A stretch of DNA of 64,000 nt from Pseudomonas sp. SG20056 (GCF_031764535.1 NZ_CP134499.1:930001-994000); one strand, 5' to 3'. Positions 1 to 10,787 are shown, counted from the first letter of the stretch. The notes: a model not told the origin generated them from the letters alone. Numbers and translations: made by a program.

Positions 1-267
1 AGCCCGCGGGTGGCCGGACAGGTGATTGATGCGGCCTCCGGGCGCAGCGGCGAAGACCCGCTTGAGTTGCTCACCAGCCGCCAGCAGGAAGTGCTGTACT
101 GGCTGGCCAAGGGTAAGAGCAACAAAGAAGTGGCGTTTATCCTCAACCTTAGCGTGAAGACTGTGGACACCCACCGTGCACAGATCATGGAGCGCCTGGC
201 CATTCGCGACCTGGCCGGCCTGGTGATGTATGCCTTACGCCGCGGCATTATCAAGCTTGACGAGTAA
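1..267 (+). CDS. LuxR/FixJ-family response regulator, C-terminal part
   Basis: Only the end of this gene is in the window; the frame is open from base 1. The visible 88 residues are a LuxR-type helix-turn-helix DNA-binding domain: LTSRQQEVLYWLAKGKSNKE, then LSVKTVDTHRAQIMERL, the scaffold and recognition helices of this family. The receiver domain, if present, lies upstream. It ends about 250 bases before the chemosensory operon, in the same orientation. Its target genes cannot be told from this fragment. Confidence 0.85.
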   Translation, partial: SPRVAGQVIDAASGRSGEDPLELLTSRQQEVLYWLAKGKSNKEVAFILNLSVKTVDTHRAQIMERLAIRDLAGLVMYALRRGIIKLDE

Positions 268-514
268 ACCCCCGCTTTCTGTCTAGGTAGATTTACCTGC
301 GCCCACCGGTAAATCACTGATAAGCCTTTTGACGTCAATTTTATAAGCTCCCCTCTGAGCGATGGCAGTCGGCCATCTGCTGGCTTATGGCCATTATCTG
401 GGTGGTCGCTCGCTGATACTTCGAGCCTGACCTATAGTTTTTTCGGCGCGCGCATTTGTGTTTCGCCACGGCCGGTTTGTGCGGTGACTTCCTTCGTCAG
501 TACCGAGAGTGTTC

Positions 515-1648
515 ATGATCAAGCATCCGCGACTGATTGCTTATGCTTCGCGCCCCTGGTTGGTAGCCGGCGTCGCTCTATTGCCTGCGGCCTGTTTGTT
601 GCTCGCCAGCGTCTGGTGGCATGGCCTGTTGGCGGCCGGCGTGTTGCTGGTGTGGCTATGGTTCCTGGTCTCCAGCCCGGCGGTCGAGCAAGCGACGCTT
701 GAGCCTCAGGTATCGGCGCAGGCACTGGGCGAGGTGCAAAGTAGCCTGGCGGCGATGCGCGAACTGCTTGATGCGGTACTGCCGTTGTGGATGCGTCATA
801 TCGAGCTGGTCAACGGCCAGACGTCCAGCGCCGCTGGTGGCCTGACCGAGAAATTTATCAGCATGAGCCAGCAGATCAGCCAGGCGCTGGATCTCGGTGC
901 AGATGAAGGCGGTGGCGGGGTGTTCGAAGTGCTGCGCAGCGCCCAGGTCGAGCTGCCGCATGCGGTGAAGATGCTCGACGACACTCAGGGCGAACGCGAG
1001 CGTTTTCTGGTGGAAATCCGCGAACTCAGTCGTTTTGTTACCGAGTTGCATGGCATGGCCGAGGATGTCGCCAAGATCGCCTCGCAGACCAACCTGCTGG
1101 CACTCAACGCTGCTATCGAAGCGGCACGAGCTGGTGAGGCCGGGCGCGGTTTCTCGGTGGTCGCCGACGAGGTGCGCAAGCTGTCGTCGATGTCCGGCGA
1201 GACCGGCACCAAGATCACCGAAAAAGTACAGGTCATGGGCCGCTCCATGGAATCCATGGTGGCGCGGGCCGAGCAGATGGACAGCAGCAGCCACGCCAGC
1301 ATCGAGGCCGCCGAACGCATCGTCGGCAAGGTGCTCGGTGAACTGGGCGATGGCGTAGCGCAGCTGGAACAGCGCCTGCAGATGCTTCAGGAAAACAGCC
1401 GCGAGGTCGAGCAGACGGTCAACGCGGTATTGGTTGACCTGCAGTTCCAGGATCGCGTCAGCCAGATCATTTCGCATATCAGCGAGGACATGCAGCGCCT
1501 GCGCGACAGCCTCGCCGAGCCGGTGGTGCCGGCCAGCCGCGATTGGCTGCGGCGCCTGGAGTCGAGTTACACCACCCTGGAGCAGCAGCGCGTGCACAGC
1601 GGTCAGCGTGCCGCCAGTGTCGAGCAATCCTCGGTCACCTTCTTTTAA
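515..1648 (+). CDS. short methyl-accepting chemotaxis protein
   Basis: This is a 377-residue receptor for the downstream CheA pathway. Two hydrophobic segments lie close together near the N-terminus (about residues 10-28 and 32-50), so there is almost no periplasmic sensor domain and sensing is probably membrane-linked or cytoplasmic. The C-terminal half is the MCP signalling coiled coil, with the conserved hairpin tip around [21 protein letters not shown] chose the ATG at 515, six bases after a GAGAG ribosome site; a GTG lies two codons earlier. It is the first gene of the chemosensory operon and ends 30 bases before cheY. Confidence 0.85.
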   Translation: MIKHPRLIAYASRPWLVAGVALLPAACLLLASVWWHGLLAAGVLLVWLWFLVSSPAVEQATLEPQVSAQALGEVQSSLAAMRELLDAVLPLWMRHIELVNGQTSSAAGGLTEKFISMSQQISQALDLGADEGGGGVFEVLRSAQVELPHAVKMLDDTQGERERFLVEIRELSRFVTELHGMAEDVAKIASQTNLLALNAAIEAARAGEAGRGFSVVADEVRKLSSMSGETGTKITEKVQVMGRSMESMVARAEQMDSSSHASIEAAERIVGKVLGELGDGVAQLEQRLQMLQENSREVEQTVNAVLVDLQFQDRVSQIISHISEDMQRLRDSLAEPVVPASRDWLRRLESSYTTLEQQRVHSGQRAASVEQSSVTFF

Positions 1649-1678
1649 CGCAACTTCAGAACCACAGGATGCAGAGTA

Positions 1679-2047
1679 ATGGGAAAGACGGTCTTGGTAG
1701 TGGATGACTCGACCAGTTTTCGGCAAGTTGTTGGCATTGCCCTCAAGGGCGCCGGTTACGACGTGCTGGAGGCCTGTGACGGCAAGGACGCACTGAGCAA
1801 GCTGGACGGTCGCAAGATCAACCTGATTGTCTCGGACGTGAACATGCCGAACATGGACGGTATCACCTTCGTCAAATCGGCCAAGCAGCTGCCGGCCTAC
1901 AAGTTCACCCCGGTGATCATGCTCACCACCGAGGCGGGTGAGGCGAAGAAAGCCGAAGGCAAGGCCGCCGGCGTGCGTGCCTGGGTGGTCAAGCCCTTTC
2001 AGCCGCCGGTGCTGCTCGATGCAGTGTCGAAACTGATTCTGCCCTGA
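1679..2047 (+). CDS. cheY: CheY-like single-domain response regulator
   Basis: This 122-residue protein is a lone receiver domain of the usual CheY length. The acidic pocket is D9-D10, the phospho-accepting aspartate is D53 in the SDVNMPNMDG loop, T83 is the switch threonine and K105 sits in VVKPF. It should take phosphate from CheA encoded three genes on. Its output is probably not certain to be the flagellar motor, because Pseudomonas genomes carry separate motor CheY genes elsewhere. It is followed after 10 bases by the STAS gene. Confidence 0.92.
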   Translation: MGKTVLVVDDSTSFRQVVGIALKGAGYDVLEACDGKDALSKLDGRKINLIVSDVNMPNMDGITFVKSAKQLPAYKFTPVIMLTTEAGEAKKAEGKAAGVRAWVVKPFQPPVLLDAVSKLILP

Positions 2048-2057
2048 GGACGTACCT

Positions 2058-2396
2058 GTGACCGTAATAAACAGTCGTGAAGAAACTGGACGGTACATCT
2101 TCGAAATAGCAGGCGAATTCAATATCTACAGTGCTGTCCAGCTCAAGGATGAACTGCTCGGTCTGCTGGGCAGCCATAAGCAGTTGGAGATTGACCTGGG
2201 CGCGGTCGAGGATTTCGACAGCACCGGAGTGCAGATTCTCTTGCTGCTCAAACGCGAAGCGCAACGCCAGGGTCGTAGCCTGACCTTTATCCAGCATTCG
2301 CCGGCGGTGCGCGAAGTGCTCGATCTGCTCAACCTGGTGGCCGAACTCGGCGACCCCATGGTGATCCCGCTAGACGCTCGCGGAGGTCGTCCATGA
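2058..2396 (+). CDS. STAS-domain protein (anti-sigma-factor antagonist type)
   Basis: This 112-residue single STAS domain has the SpoIIAA-type motif around FDSTGVQILLLL; S55 is at the position phosphorylated in anti-anti-sigma proteins. It starts with GTG; the ribosome site CTGAGGA overlaps the cheY stop codon. Its last four bases overlap the cheA start as ATGA, so translation is probably coupled. Several alternative chemosensory clusters carry a STAS gene beside cheA. What it binds is unknown; no cognate anti-sigma kinase is visible here. Confidence 0.85.
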   Translation: MTVINSREETGRYIFEIAGEFNIYSAVQLKDELLGLLGSHKQLEIDLGAVEDFDSTGVQILLLLKREAQRQGRSLTFIQHSPAVREVLDLLNLVAELGDPMVIPLDARGGRP

Positions 2397-4606
2397 ACCT
2401 TGATCAAGCCCGTGGCGCATTGGTTCAGGAAGCCCGCGAATTGCTGGTGGACATGGAAGATGCCCTGCTGGAAATCGAAAGCGATGGCTACAACGCCGAG
2501 CGGGTCAACGCCATCTTCCGTGCCGCGCACACCATCAAGGGCTCGGCCGGGTTGTTTGGCCTGGAGTCGCTGATCAACTTCACCCATGTGGTGGAAAGTC
2601 TGCTCGATCAGGTGCGCAACGGCGAAAAGTCTCTGGATGGCAGCATGCTCTCGCTGCTGCTGACCTGCGGCGACTACATCGGCAGCCTGATTACCGCCGT
2701 CGAAGACCGCAGCGAAGCCATTGATCCCAATCCCGAGCTGCGTGCTCATTTGATCAGCCAGCTTAATGAATACCTGGAACAAGGCGTCGAGCCCGTCGTC
2801 GAGCCGCTGCCCGAGCAAACGCAACTGTCACAGGTACCGAGTGGCAAGGTCGATGTGTTGACCGGCGAAGAGGTGGGCAGCGACCTCTGGCATATCTCGC
2901 TGCGGCCCAATAGCGATGTGCTGCGCAATGGCATCGATCCACTGTCGTTTCTGCGTTACCTGAGCAAGCTGGGGCGCATCGTTTACCTGCATACCCTGAC
3001 TGACACCTTGCCACTGGCCGAAGACTTCGATGCCGAAAGCAACTATCTGGGTTTCGAAATCGAGTTCGAGTCCCAGGCCAGCAAGCAGGAAGTCGAGGAT
3101 GCCTTCGAGTTTATTCGTGAGGACAGTCAGCTGCTGATCCTGCCGCCGCACAGCAAGATCGAGGCTTACCTCAACCTGATCGTCAGCCTGCCTGAATCAC
3201 CGCGCAAACTCGGCGAAATCCTGCTCAAAAGCGGCGCGCTGACTGCCCACGAACTGCAGCGCGTGCTCGCCCTGCAGTCCGCCGCGCCGCAGCCGGCACC
3301 ACCGCTGGGCACCTTGCTGGTGGAGGAGCAACTGGTAGCGCCGCCTCTGGTATCGGCGGCGCTGAGCAAGCAGAAACAAGCCGACGACAAGCGCGGGCAT
3401 GAGCAGGTGTTTATCAAGGTCGAGGTCGGCAAGCTGGATGAGCTGATCAATCTGGTGGGCGAGCTGGTAATCGCGGGTGCGGCGGCCAGTCTGTCGCTGC
3501 GCCAGGGCAGCCCGGCGGCCATGTCCGAGGCTAACGAGGCGGTGGCAACCCTGGTTGAGCATATCCGTGATGCCTCGCTGTCGCTGCGCATGGTGGCTAT
3601 CGGTGAGGTGTTCCAGCGTTTCCCGAGGGTGGTGCGCGATATCAGCAAAGAGCTGGATAAAGACATCGAGCTGCTGATTACCGGTGCGGACACCGAGCTG
3701 GACAAGTCGATGGTGGAGAAACTTGCCGATCCGCTGATGCATATCGTGCGTAACGCCATGGACCACGGCATCGAGCGCTCGGCTGATCGCCTGCTCGCCG
3801 GCAAGACCCAGCGCGGTACGTTGCGTCTGAATGCCTATCACGAGTCCGGCAGTATCGTTATCGAAGTCACCGACGACGGCCGCGGCCTGGATCGTTCACG
3901 CATTCTCGCCAAGGCGCTGGAAAAGGGCCTGGTACAGCCCGATCAGGTACTCAGTGACAGTGAAGTGTTTCGCCTGATTTTCGAGGCCGGCTTCTCGACT
4001 GCCGAAGCGGTGACCAACCTGTCCGGGCGCGGCGTGGGCATGGATGTGGTGCGCAGCAATATCGAAAAGCTGCGCGGTGAGGTCGAGGTGCTCAGCGTCT
4101 TCGGTCAGGGCACCACGGTGCGCATTCGCCTGCCACTGACTCTGGCGATTATCGACGGCTTCCAGGTGCGGGTTGCCGATGAGGCCTTTGTGTTGCCACT
4201 GGATCAGGTGGTCGAGTGTGTCGACCTGGGTCAGCAGCAAGACTTGCATGACCTGCTCAACCTGCGTGGCGAGCCGTTGCCCTATGTGCGCCTGCGCAGC
4301 CTGTTCGGTCTGCCGCCAAGCGATGGTACGCGCGAGAGTCTGGTGGTGCTGCAATTTGGCAGTAACCGCGCGGGTGTAGTGGTGGATCAACTGGTTGGTG
4401 AACTGCAGGCGGTGATCAAACCCCTAGGACAGATTTTTGCGCAAAACAAGGTGCTCAGTGGCTCCACCATTCTCGGTGACGGGAGTGTGGCGCTGATTCT
4501 TGATGTCGCCCATTTGATTCAGCGTGCCAGTGCAGCCGCTGAAAACTCAGTCAGTGCCAACCTCCGACGTGCAGATGGCTCTGCCGCCGTGGCACGGACT
4601 CAATAA
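2393..4606 (+). CDS. cheA: chemotaxis histidine kinase CheA
   Basis: This 737-residue kinase autophosphorylates on the P1 histidine and passes phosphate to CheY, CheB and perhaps the receiver-EAL protein of this operon. P1 has the phospho-histidine H46 in [11 protein letters not shown] second globular domain spans about 160-265. P3 dimerisation begins near 340. The ATPase domain has an N box near residue 450 ([12 protein letters not shown]), DDGRGLD, and [10 protein letters not shown] CheW-like P5 domain lies at about 560-700. The middle domain replaces the usual short P2 and looks like that of Che2-type kinases of Pseudomonas. The ATG overlaps the STAS stop. Confidence 0.95.
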   Translation: MNLDQARGALVQEARELLVDMEDALLEIESDGYNAERVNAIFRAAHTIKGSAGLFGLESLINFTHVVESLLDQVRNGEKSLDGSMLSLLLTCGDYIGSLITAVEDRSEAIDPNPELRAHLISQLNEYLEQGVEPVVEPLPEQTQLSQVPSGKVDVLTGEEVGSDLWHISLRPNSDVLRNGIDPLSFLRYLSKLGRIVYLHTLTDTLPLAEDFDAESNYLGFEIEFESQASKQEVEDAFEFIREDSQLLILPPHSKIEAYLNLIVSLPESPRKLGEILLKSGALTAHELQRVLALQSAAPQPAPPLGTLLVEEQLVAPPLVSAALSKQKQADDKRGHEQVFIKVEVGKLDELINLVGELVIAGAAASLSLRQGSPAAMSEANEAVATLVEHIRDASLSLRMVAIGEVFQRFPRVVRDISKELDKDIELLITGADTELDKSMVEKLADPLMHIVRNAMDHGIERSADRLLAGKTQRGTLRLNAYHESGSIVIEVTDDGRGLDRSRILAKALEKGLVQPDQVLSDSEVFRLIFEAGFSTAEAVTNLSGRGVGMDVVRSNIEKLRGEVEVLSVFGQGTTVRIRLPLTLAIIDGFQVRVADEAFVLPLDQVVECVDLGQQQDLHDLLNLRGEPLPYVRLRSLFGLPPSDGTRESLVVLQFGSNRAGVVVDQLVGELQAVIKPLGQIFAQNKVLSGSTILGDGSVALILDVAHLIQRASAAAENSVSANLRRADGSAAVARTQ

Positions 4607-4623
4607 AAAGCCGGGAGAAGAAA

Positions 4624-6261
4624 ATGTTCGACAAAATGACGGTGGCGACCCGCCTGCTCCTGCTCGCAGGGGTGCTTATCCTGTTTCTGCTGCTGATCGG
4701 CGTGCTGGGAATTTTCGGCATGCGCGAATCCAATGCCGGCATGGAAACGGTTTATAACGACCGGGTTGTACCGCTGCGTGATCTGAAAGTGATTTCCGAC
4801 AACTACGCGGTCAGCATCGTCGATACCACGCATAAGGTTCGTATCGGTGCGCTCAGCTGGCAGGAAGCGCTGCGCAGCGTGAACAAGGCAGAAGAGTCTA
4901 TTCAACAGAGCTGGACCAGTTTCACCTCGACCAAGTTGGTCGGTGAGGAGCAGGTGCTGGTCGATGAGCTGAAACCGTTGCTGAAAGAAGCCGACGAAGC
5001 CAATGCAAAGTTGCTGCGCATTCTTGAAGGGCGTGACCAGCTGGCCCTGGAGCAATTTATCAGCAACGAGCTGTACCAGAAGATCGACCCGGTCTCTGAC
5101 CGCTTCGGTCAGCTGGTCGATGTGCAATTGACGGTGGCCAAGAGCGAATATGACCTGGCCCATGATCGTTACAACCTGGTATTTGCGGTTGCCGTTGCTT
5201 GCATCGTGCTGAGCCTGCTGCTGGCCGTGCTGTTGGGCGTGATGATTACCCGCAGTTTGTTGCGTCAGCTTGGCGGCGAGCCGTATGCCGCCATGGAGTC
5301 GCTGCAGCGCGTGGCGGCCGGTGATCTGACCGTGGATATCCGCCTGAAGGACGGCGACCAGAGCAGCATGCTCTACAGCCTGCAGCAGATGGTGCTCAAG
5401 CTGCGTTCGATCATGGGTGATGTACGCATGACGGCCGACTCGCTGGCCTCGGCCTCCGAGCAGGTGGCTGCCTCGGCCCAGGCGCTGAGCCAGAACGCCT
5501 CTGAGCAAGCTGCCAGCGTTGAAGAAACCAGTGCCTCGGTGGAAGAAATTGCCGCCACCGTGGCGCAGAACAGCGAGAACGCCAAGGTCACCGACGGTAT
5601 GGCCAGCCAGTCCTCCAAGGATGCGGTGGAAGGCGGTGCGGCAGTGCGCGAGATGGTCAATGCGATGCGTCAGATTGCCGGCAAGATCGGCATCATTGAT
5701 GACATTGCTTACCAGACCAACCTGCTGGCGCTTAACGCCGCGATTGAAGCAGCGCGCGCCGGTGACCATGGCAAAGGCTTTGCTGTGGTGGCCGCCGAAG
5801 TGCGCAAGCTGGCTGAACGCAGCCAGGTGGCCGCGCAGGAAATCGGCGCGGTGGCCAGCGACAGTGTGACCTTGGCCGAACGCGCCGGGCAGTTGCTGGA
5901 ACAGATGGTGCCGTCGATTCGCAAAACGGCCGATCTGGTGCAGGAAATCTCCGCAGCCTCGCGTGAGCAGAACACCGGGCTGGAGCAGATCAACCTGGCG
6001 GTTGGTCAGCTGGCGCAGATCACTCAGGTCAATGCCTCGGCCTCTGAAGAGCTGTCCTCGACCTCGGAAGAAATGAGCGGTCAGGCCGTGCAGCTGCAGG
6101 AAATGATTCAGTTCTTCCAGCTGGCCGAAGTTGCCGCGCGGCAGATGCAGAACGCTCCGACGGGTAAAAGTCGGCCGGCGGCCATGAGCAAGCCGACCCA
6201 GCCGGTACGCCGTCATCTGCACGACGATCAGATTGATGAGTCGGCGTTTACCCGCTTCTAG
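4624..6261 (+). CDS. methyl-accepting chemotaxis protein with periplasmic helical sensor
   Basis: This 545-residue receptor has a first membrane segment at about 11-33, a periplasmic region of about 150 residues that looks like a four-helix bundle, a second membrane segment at about 188-212, a HAMP domain, and an MCP signalling domain with tip sequence [20 protein letters not shown]. The ligand is not predictable. The C-terminus (SAFTRF) is not the CheR/CheB-tethering pentapeptide. It lies 17 bases after cheA and 9 bases before cheW, with GGGAGAAG just ahead of the ATG. Confidence 0.93.
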   Translation: MFDKMTVATRLLLLAGVLILFLLLIGVLGIFGMRESNAGMETVYNDRVVPLRDLKVISDNYAVSIVDTTHKVRIGALSWQEALRSVNKAEESIQQSWTSFTSTKLVGEEQVLVDELKPLLKEADEANAKLLRILEGRDQLALEQFISNELYQKIDPVSDRFGQLVDVQLTVAKSEYDLAHDRYNLVFAVAVACIVLSLLLAVLLGVMITRSLLRQLGGEPYAAMESLQRVAAGDLTVDIRLKDGDQSSMLYSLQQMVLKLRSIMGDVRMTADSLASASEQVAASAQALSQNASEQAASVEETSASVEEIAATVAQNSENAKVTDGMASQSSKDAVEGGAAVREMVNAMRQIAGKIGIIDDIAYQTNLLALNAAIEAARAGDHGKGFAVVAAEVRKLAERSQVAAQEIGAVASDSVTLAERAGQLLEQMVPSIRKTADLVQEISAASREQNTGLEQINLAVGQLAQITQVNASASEELSSTSEEMSGQAVQLQEMIQFFQLAEVAARQMQNAPTGKSRPAAMSKPTQPVRRHLHDDQIDESAFTRF

Positions 6262-6270
6262 GAGGCTGTC

Positions 6271-6804
6271 ATGAGTACCTTGCCAGCCCATATTCAGGGC
6301 CGCTCTGCGGCCCCGGTGGAAACGCCGCTGACCCAGCAGTTTCTGACCCTGACCCTGGGCCAGGAACTCTTCGCCCTGCCGATTGAGCATATTCGCGAGA
6401 TTATCGAGTTTGGCGGCCTGACAGAGATCCCACTGATGCCGAACTTCCTGCGCGGGGTGATCAATCTGCGCGGCGCGGTGGTGCCGGTGATCGATCTGGC
6501 GGTGCGTTTCGGTCGTGAGTGCACGCCGATTGCCAAACGCACCTGCATCGTCATCGTTGAAGTCGAGCAGGGCGACAGCATGCAACTGCTCGGCATCATC
6601 GTCGATGCGGTGAATGAAGTGCTGGCCGTGGAAGGTCATCAACTGGAAAGTCGCCCGGCTTTTGGTGCGCGAATTCGCGCGGATTTCATTGCCGGTATCC
6701 TCAAACACCACGAGCAGTTTGTGGTGGTGCTGGATATTCCTCAGGTGCTGTCACTCGATGAGCTCGCCGAGCTGGTGGGCGGCCTTGAACAGAGTGAAGG
6801 GTGA
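6271..6804 (+). CDS. cheW: chemotaxis coupling protein CheW
   Basis: This 177-residue CheW-domain protein couples the receptors to CheA. Typical CheW segments are visible: LGQELFALPIEHIREIIEF, a loop with RGVINLRGAVVPVIDLAVRF, and a C-terminal DFIAGI region. It is slightly longer than E. coli CheW because of an N-terminal extension of about 20 residues. It is nine bases after the MCP gene and six before cheR; the cheR ribosome site overlaps its stop codon. Confidence 0.93.
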   Translation: MSTLPAHIQGRSAAPVETPLTQQFLTLTLGQELFALPIEHIREIIEFGGLTEIPLMPNFLRGVINLRGAVVPVIDLAVRFGRECTPIAKRTCIVIVEVEQGDSMQLLGIIVDAVNEVLAVEGHQLESRPAFGARIRADFIAGILKHHEQFVVVLDIPQVLSLDELAELVGGLEQSEG

Positions 6805-6810
6805 GGCGTT

Positions 6811-7653
6811 ATGGCCGATGGTGGGTGGGCAATGAATGCAGGCACACAGGTTGCGCTGAGCGAGCCGGAGTTTCGTCAGCTGCAGGCATTGTTCTATGAG
6901 CGGGTCGGCATTCAGCTACCGCCGGTAAAGAAACCGCTGATCTGCGGGCGTCTGTCCAAGCGTCTGACGGCACTGGGATTGAACAGCTATCAGCGTTATT
7001 ACCAGCACTTGATTTCGGCGCAAGGTACGGCGGAGCTGGAGATCGCGATTGATCTGATCACCACCCACGAAACCTATTTCTTTCGCGAGCCCAAGCATTT
7101 CGATTTCCTTCAGCAGAAGATTCTGCCGGCCTGTGCCGGTCAGGCGGATTTCCGTGCCTGGAGTGCGGCCAGCTCCACTGGTGAGGAGGCCTATACCCTG
7201 GCAATGCTGCTGCACGAGGCGCGCCCGCACTTGGGCTGGAGCGTGCTGGGCACCGATATCAGCCGTCAGGTGGTGCAGAGCGCCGAGCGCGGTCTGTACC
7301 TGATGGAGCGCGGCAGTAAGATTCCCGCGCACTATCTCAAACGCTACTGCCTCAAGGGCAAGGATCAGTACAAGGGTTACTTTCTGGTCGAGCGCGGGCT
7401 GCGTGAGCGGGTCGAGTTTCGTCAGGGCAATCTCAATTTGCCAGCGCCAGAGCTGGGGCTGTTCGAACTGATCATGCTGCGCAACGTGCTGATTTATTTT
7501 GATCAGGAAACCAAGCAGCGGGTGCTGAGCAACGTGGTGCAACGTCTTAAGCCCGGCGGCTGGTTGATGGTCGGGCACTCCGAGGCGTTGCATGACACCG
7601 GTTTGCCGATTGAAATGGTCGCATCGTCGATCTACCGCAAGGTGGCGGTATGA
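6811..7653 (+). CDS. cheR: chemotaxis methyltransferase CheR
   Basis: This 280-residue S-adenosylmethionine-dependent enzyme methylates receptor glutamates. The N-terminal helical domain is followed by the conserved THETYFFREPKHF, the SAM-binding region with STGEEAYTLAMLL, the acidic loop GTDIS, and LRNVLIYFD. ATG 6811 has an AAGGGTGAGG ribosome site at good distance. A second ATG at 6832 would remove seven residues and is less likely. The end overlaps cheD by four bases (ATGA). Confidence 0.93.
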   Translation: MADGGWAMNAGTQVALSEPEFRQLQALFYERVGIQLPPVKKPLICGRLSKRLTALGLNSYQRYYQHLISAQGTAELEIAIDLITTHETYFFREPKHFDFLQQKILPACAGQADFRAWSAASSTGEEAYTLAMLLHEARPHLGWSVLGTDISRQVVQSAERGLYLMERGSKIPAHYLKRYCLKGKDQYKGYFLVERGLRERVEFRQGNLNLPAPELGLFELIMLRNVLIYFDQETKQRVLSNVVQRLKPGGWLMVGHSEALHDTGLPIEMVASSIYRKVAV

Positions 7654-8153
7654 GCCGCAGTTGCTTTCTCAAACCCGGCGAGCTGTATTTCGGCGGCGGT
7701 GATGTGCGCGTGGAAACTCTGCTGGGACCATGCGTCTCCATCGTGCTGTGGTTTCCCGAGGCGGCCAAGGGGGGGATGTGTCATTTCCAGTTGCCCGGCC
7801 TGCGCCGCGTCAGCGAGCACGCGCGGGACCTGGATGGGCGTTACGGGGTGGATGCCTGGGTCTGGTTGAAGCAGCAGATGCGCGTGCATGCGCTGCGTCT
7901 GGAGCAGGCCCAGGTCAAGTTGTTTGGCGGTGCACGCAGTCTTAGCAAGCCAGGCTCCAATCTGCGCACCGATATTGGCGCGCAGAACATCGCCTTCGTC
8001 GAAAAACTGATGGCTGAGCTGGGCGTGCAGGTTGCCGGGCGTGACCTGGGCGGTGAGGGCTGCCGTTTTGTGCGCTTCGAGCTGGCCAGTGGTGAAGTCT
8101 GGGTGCGCCGTGGCGCGGCGTTGAGTATTGAACCGCTTGAGGCGCTGCAGTAA
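7650..8153 (+). CDS. cheD: chemoreceptor glutamine deamidase CheD
   Basis: This 167-residue CheD deamidates glutamines in receptors and in some bacteria is also a CheY-P-dependent adaptation factor. The catalytic pair is visible: C28 in [11 protein letters not shown] and H45 in [10 protein letters not shown], positions that match the Cys27/His44 pair of the Thermotoga enzyme to within one residue. It overlaps cheR at its start and shares one base with the cheB start (TAATG), so the three adaptation genes are translationally linked. Confidence 0.92.
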   Translation: MSRSCFLKPGELYFGGGDVRVETLLGPCVSIVLWFPEAAKGGMCHFQLPGLRRVSEHARDLDGRYGVDAWVWLKQQMRVHALRLEQAQVKLFGGARSLSKPGSNLRTDIGAQNIAFVEKLMAELGVQVAGRDLGGEGCRFVRFELASGEVWVRRGAALSIEPLEALQ

Positions 8154-9205
8154 TGGCTATCAAGGTGATGATTGTTGATGACTCGGCAGTGATGCGTGAG
8201 GTCATGCAGCAGCTGCTGGCGCCACACAAAGACATCGAAGTGGTCGGTGCGGCGATGGACCCGCTGCTGGCCTTGCAGAAGATGAAGACCGTGTGGCCGG
8301 ACGTGATTCTGCTTGATGTGGAAATGCCGCGCATGGATGGCATCACTTTCCTGCGTCAGATCATGGCCACCCGACCCACCCCGGTGGTGATTTGCTCGAC
8401 CCTGACCGAGAAGGGCGCGGACATTACCCTGCAGGCGCTGTCGGCCGGTGCGGTGGAGGTGATTACCAAGCCGACCATGGGGCTGCGTGATTTTCTCCAG
8501 GGCAGTGCCCAGGAGATGCTTGCCGCCATCCGCACCGCGGCAAAAGCCCGGGTACGTGGCGCAGCAGAGCCTACACTGGAAAAAAGCACGGTTGATGCCG
8601 TCGTCAGTGCGCCGAGTGCTGGGTTGCACAATCAGCGCACCAGTGAGCGAATTGTCGTGCTGGGTACCTCGACCGGCGGCACCCAGGCGTTGGAACAGGT
8701 GCTGAGCCAGCTGCCGCGCAGCGCGCCAGCGATTGCCATCGTTCAGCATATGCCGGAGAAGTTCACCCGCAGCTTTGCCGAACGCCTGGATTCGTTGTGT
8801 GCCATCGAAGTGCGCGAGGCGCAGAACGGCGATCGCCTGCTGCCGGGCCTGGCGCTGATTGCCCCAGGCGGCAAGCATATGTTGATCAAGCGCAGTGGTG
8901 GTCAGTATCAGGTTGAGGTCAAGGATGGTCCGCTGGTCAGTCGTCACCGTCCTTCCGTTGATGTTTTGTTCCGCTCGGCCGCCGTGCAGGCCGGGCGCAA
9001 TGTGCTGGCTGTGATCATGACCGGCATGGGCGACGATGGTGCCCGCGGTTTGAAAGATTTGCATGAGGCGGGGGCCAAAACCTACGCCCAGGATGAAGCC
9101 AGTTGCGTGGTGTTCGGCATGCCGAAAGAAGCAATCAAATTGGGCGGTGTCGATCAGGTGGTCGCGCTGGATGACATCCCGAACGTACTGATGAGCTGGA
9201 GGTAG
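8153..9205 (+). CDS. cheB: chemotaxis methylesterase CheB
   Basis: This 350-residue protein has an N-terminal receiver domain (D9-D10, phospho-acceptor D55 in [11 protein letters not shown], lysine in ITKP) and a C-terminal methylesterase. The catalytic triad is in VLGTSTGGT (serine), [11 protein letters not shown] (histidine) and [11 protein letters not shown] (aspartate). It removes methyl groups added by CheR. The length is normal for the family. Its stop is followed three bases later by the GTG of the receiver-EAL gene. Confidence 0.94.
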   Translation: MAIKVMIVDDSAVMREVMQQLLAPHKDIEVVGAAMDPLLALQKMKTVWPDVILLDVEMPRMDGITFLRQIMATRPTPVVICSTLTEKGADITLQALSAGAVEVITKPTMGLRDFLQGSAQEMLAAIRTAAKARVRGAAEPTLEKSTVDAVVSAPSAGLHNQRTSERIVVLGTSTGGTQALEQVLSQLPRSAPAIAIVQHMPEKFTRSFAERLDSLCAIEVREAQNGDRLLPGLALIAPGGKHMLIKRSGGQYQVEVKDGPLVSRHRPSVDVLFRSAAVQAGRNVLAVIMTGMGDDGARGLKDLHEAGAKTYAQDEASCVVFGMPKEAIKLGGVDQVVALDDIPNVLMSWR

Positions 9206-9208
9206 CCG

Positions 9209-10450
9209 GTGGAAGAAGCAGTCAACAGATTTCCCCAGCATGTGCTGGTGATTGATGACAGCGAGCTGCAGCGCCAGTTTACCGCTGAGCTGTGCAGTGA
9301 AATGGGCATTGAGGACATCCTCCAGGCGGTGGATGGTTTCGACGCGATCGCCCAGATGAAAACCAATCCGCAGATCCAGGTGATCGTGCTCGATCTGGAG
9401 ATGCCCGGCATGGACGGCGTGCAGGTGCTGCACGAAATGGCCCGCCTGGAGCTGAATCATTCCGTGGTGGTGGCCAGTGCGCGCGAGAGTGTATTGCTCA
9501 ATGTGGTCGAGAGCATGGGCCGCAGCCTGGGGTTGCACCTGCTGGGCGTGCTGCAAAAACCCATCAGCCATGAGCAGTTGGCCTCCAGTCTCAGCCGTTT
9601 TGCGGTTCAGGCTGTGCAGGCCGAACAGTTTGCCGCGCCTCGTGCACTCTGGCCGCAGTTGACTGAGGCGGATGTGCAACGGGCGCTGCGTGAGCATGAA
9701 TTTGTTGCCTACTTTCAACCTAAGGTCAATCTGGCCAGTGGCCGCCTGAAAGGCGTGGAAGCGCTGGTGCGCTGGCAGCATCCCGTGCATGGACTGCTGG
9801 CGCCGGGGCTTTTCGTTGATCTGATCGAGCGCAGCCATTACATCTCGGAAATGACCCTGCAGATGCTCGACATGTCCCTGGCGCACTGTCGGCAGTGGCA
9901 TGACGCCGGTCTGCCACTGAGTTTTTCCTTCAACGTGTCGGCGCGCTCACTGGCGGACTCCAAGCTGGCCGACGAGATCATCGCGCGGGTAGTCGCCAGT
10001 GGCATCGAGCCGCAGTACGTGATCCTGGAAATCACCGAAAGCGCGATCATGACCGATCTGAGCATTACCCTCGGCACCCTGGCGCGCCTGCGTCTGAAAG
10101 GCTTTGGCTTGTCGGTGGATGACTATGGCACCGGGTTTTCCTGCATGTTGCAGCTGTCGCGTGTGCCCTGCACCGAGCTGAAGGTTGACCGTGCCTTCGT
10201 CAATGGTGCCAGCGAAAGTCAGCATCTACGCATTCTGCTGGAAAGCGCCCTGGATATCGCCAGCAAGCTTGGCCTAGGCGTGGTCGCCGAGGGTGTGGAA
10301 ACCCTGCAGGATTGGCAGCTGCTGCGTGATCTGGGTTGTGGCGAAGTGCAGGGCTACTTTGTCGCCAAGCCGATGCCGGGTGACGCGCTGCTGGCCTGGT
10401 GGCGCAGCAATGAGGCGCGCTTGCGTGGTCTGGTGATGGCGGCCTCGTAG
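9209..10450 (+). CDS. response regulator with EAL cyclic-di-GMP phosphodiesterase domain
   Basis: This 413-residue protein has a receiver domain at 1-125 (IDDSELQRQF, LDLEMPGMDG) and an EAL domain from about 155. The EAL signature is intact, with E184 in GVEALVRWQHP, followed by EITES, DDYGTGFS, KVDRAF, EGVE and QGYF, so all the metal and catalytic positions seem present and an active phosphodiesterase is likely. It starts with GTG and a GGAGG site overlapping the cheB end. As the last gene of the chemosensory operon it is a candidate second target of CheA, which would link the receptors to cyclic-di-GMP. That link is inferred. Confidence 0.9.
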   Translation: MEEAVNRFPQHVLVIDDSELQRQFTAELCSEMGIEDILQAVDGFDAIAQMKTNPQIQVIVLDLEMPGMDGVQVLHEMARLELNHSVVVASARESVLLNVVESMGRSLGLHLLGVLQKPISHEQLASSLSRFAVQAVQAEQFAAPRALWPQLTEADVQRALREHEFVAYFQPKVNLASGRLKGVEALVRWQHPVHGLLAPGLFVDLIERSHYISEMTLQMLDMSLAHCRQWHDAGLPLSFSFNVSARSLADSKLADEIIARVVASGIEPQYVILEITESAIMTDLSITLGTLARLRLKGFGLSVDDYGTGFSCMLQLSRVPCTELKVDRAFVNGASESQHLRILLESALDIASKLGLGVVAEGVETLQDWQLLRDLGCGEVQGYFVAKPMPGDALLAWWRSNEARLRGLVMAAS

Positions 10451-10493
10451 CGCCGCGTGCTCTGCTGTTGGGGTGACGGCCAGACGGGCGTGG

Positions 10494-10787
10494 TTAACGT
10501 TCGTCTTCGGTTGTTTCCAGGCTCTGTAGCACCACCTGTTCCAGTGCGTTACTGGTCTCTGGCTGTGTGCCGGCCAATTGACCGAGCAGTTGCCATTGCT
10601 GATCCAGCTCGCTGTTGATCGCCAGCATGCGCTCGATCATCTTGTGTGCCGTGGCGTTCACAGCGTTGTCCTGGGTGTTGAGCAGTTCAAATGACATCGC
10701 GGTGATGGCGGCTGTCAGGTGAGTGAGGGTGCGCGTGGACAGGCTGAGTAGCTCAGTCAATTGCGCTTCCTTGGCAGTCATGGTCAT
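10494..10787 (-). CDS. small hypothetical helical protein
   Basis: This 97-residue acidic protein is predicted to be all helical, rich in Leu, Thr, Gln and Glu, with no signal peptide, cysteine motif or membrane segment. I do not recognise the family. It is transcribed towards the chemosensory operon end and starts with ATG preceded by AAGGAGA. It sits alone between that operon and the putA regulatory region. Confidence 0.6.
   Translation of the reverse strand: MTMTAKEAQLTELLSLSTRTLTHLTAAITAMSFELLNTQDNAVNATAHKMIERMLAINSELDQQWQLLGQLAGTQPETSNALEQVVLQSLETTEDER

Noticed and set aside
4600..6711. 703-codon minus-strand frame opposite the second MCP and cheW
   Set aside because: No ribosome site or family similarity, His/Gln/Arg-rich shadow of coding DNA; the plus-strand genes are certain.
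7841..9901. 686-codon minus-strand frame opposite cheD, cheB and the receiver-EAL gene
   Set aside because: Composition typical of antisense shadows; the plus-strand proteins have intact active sites.
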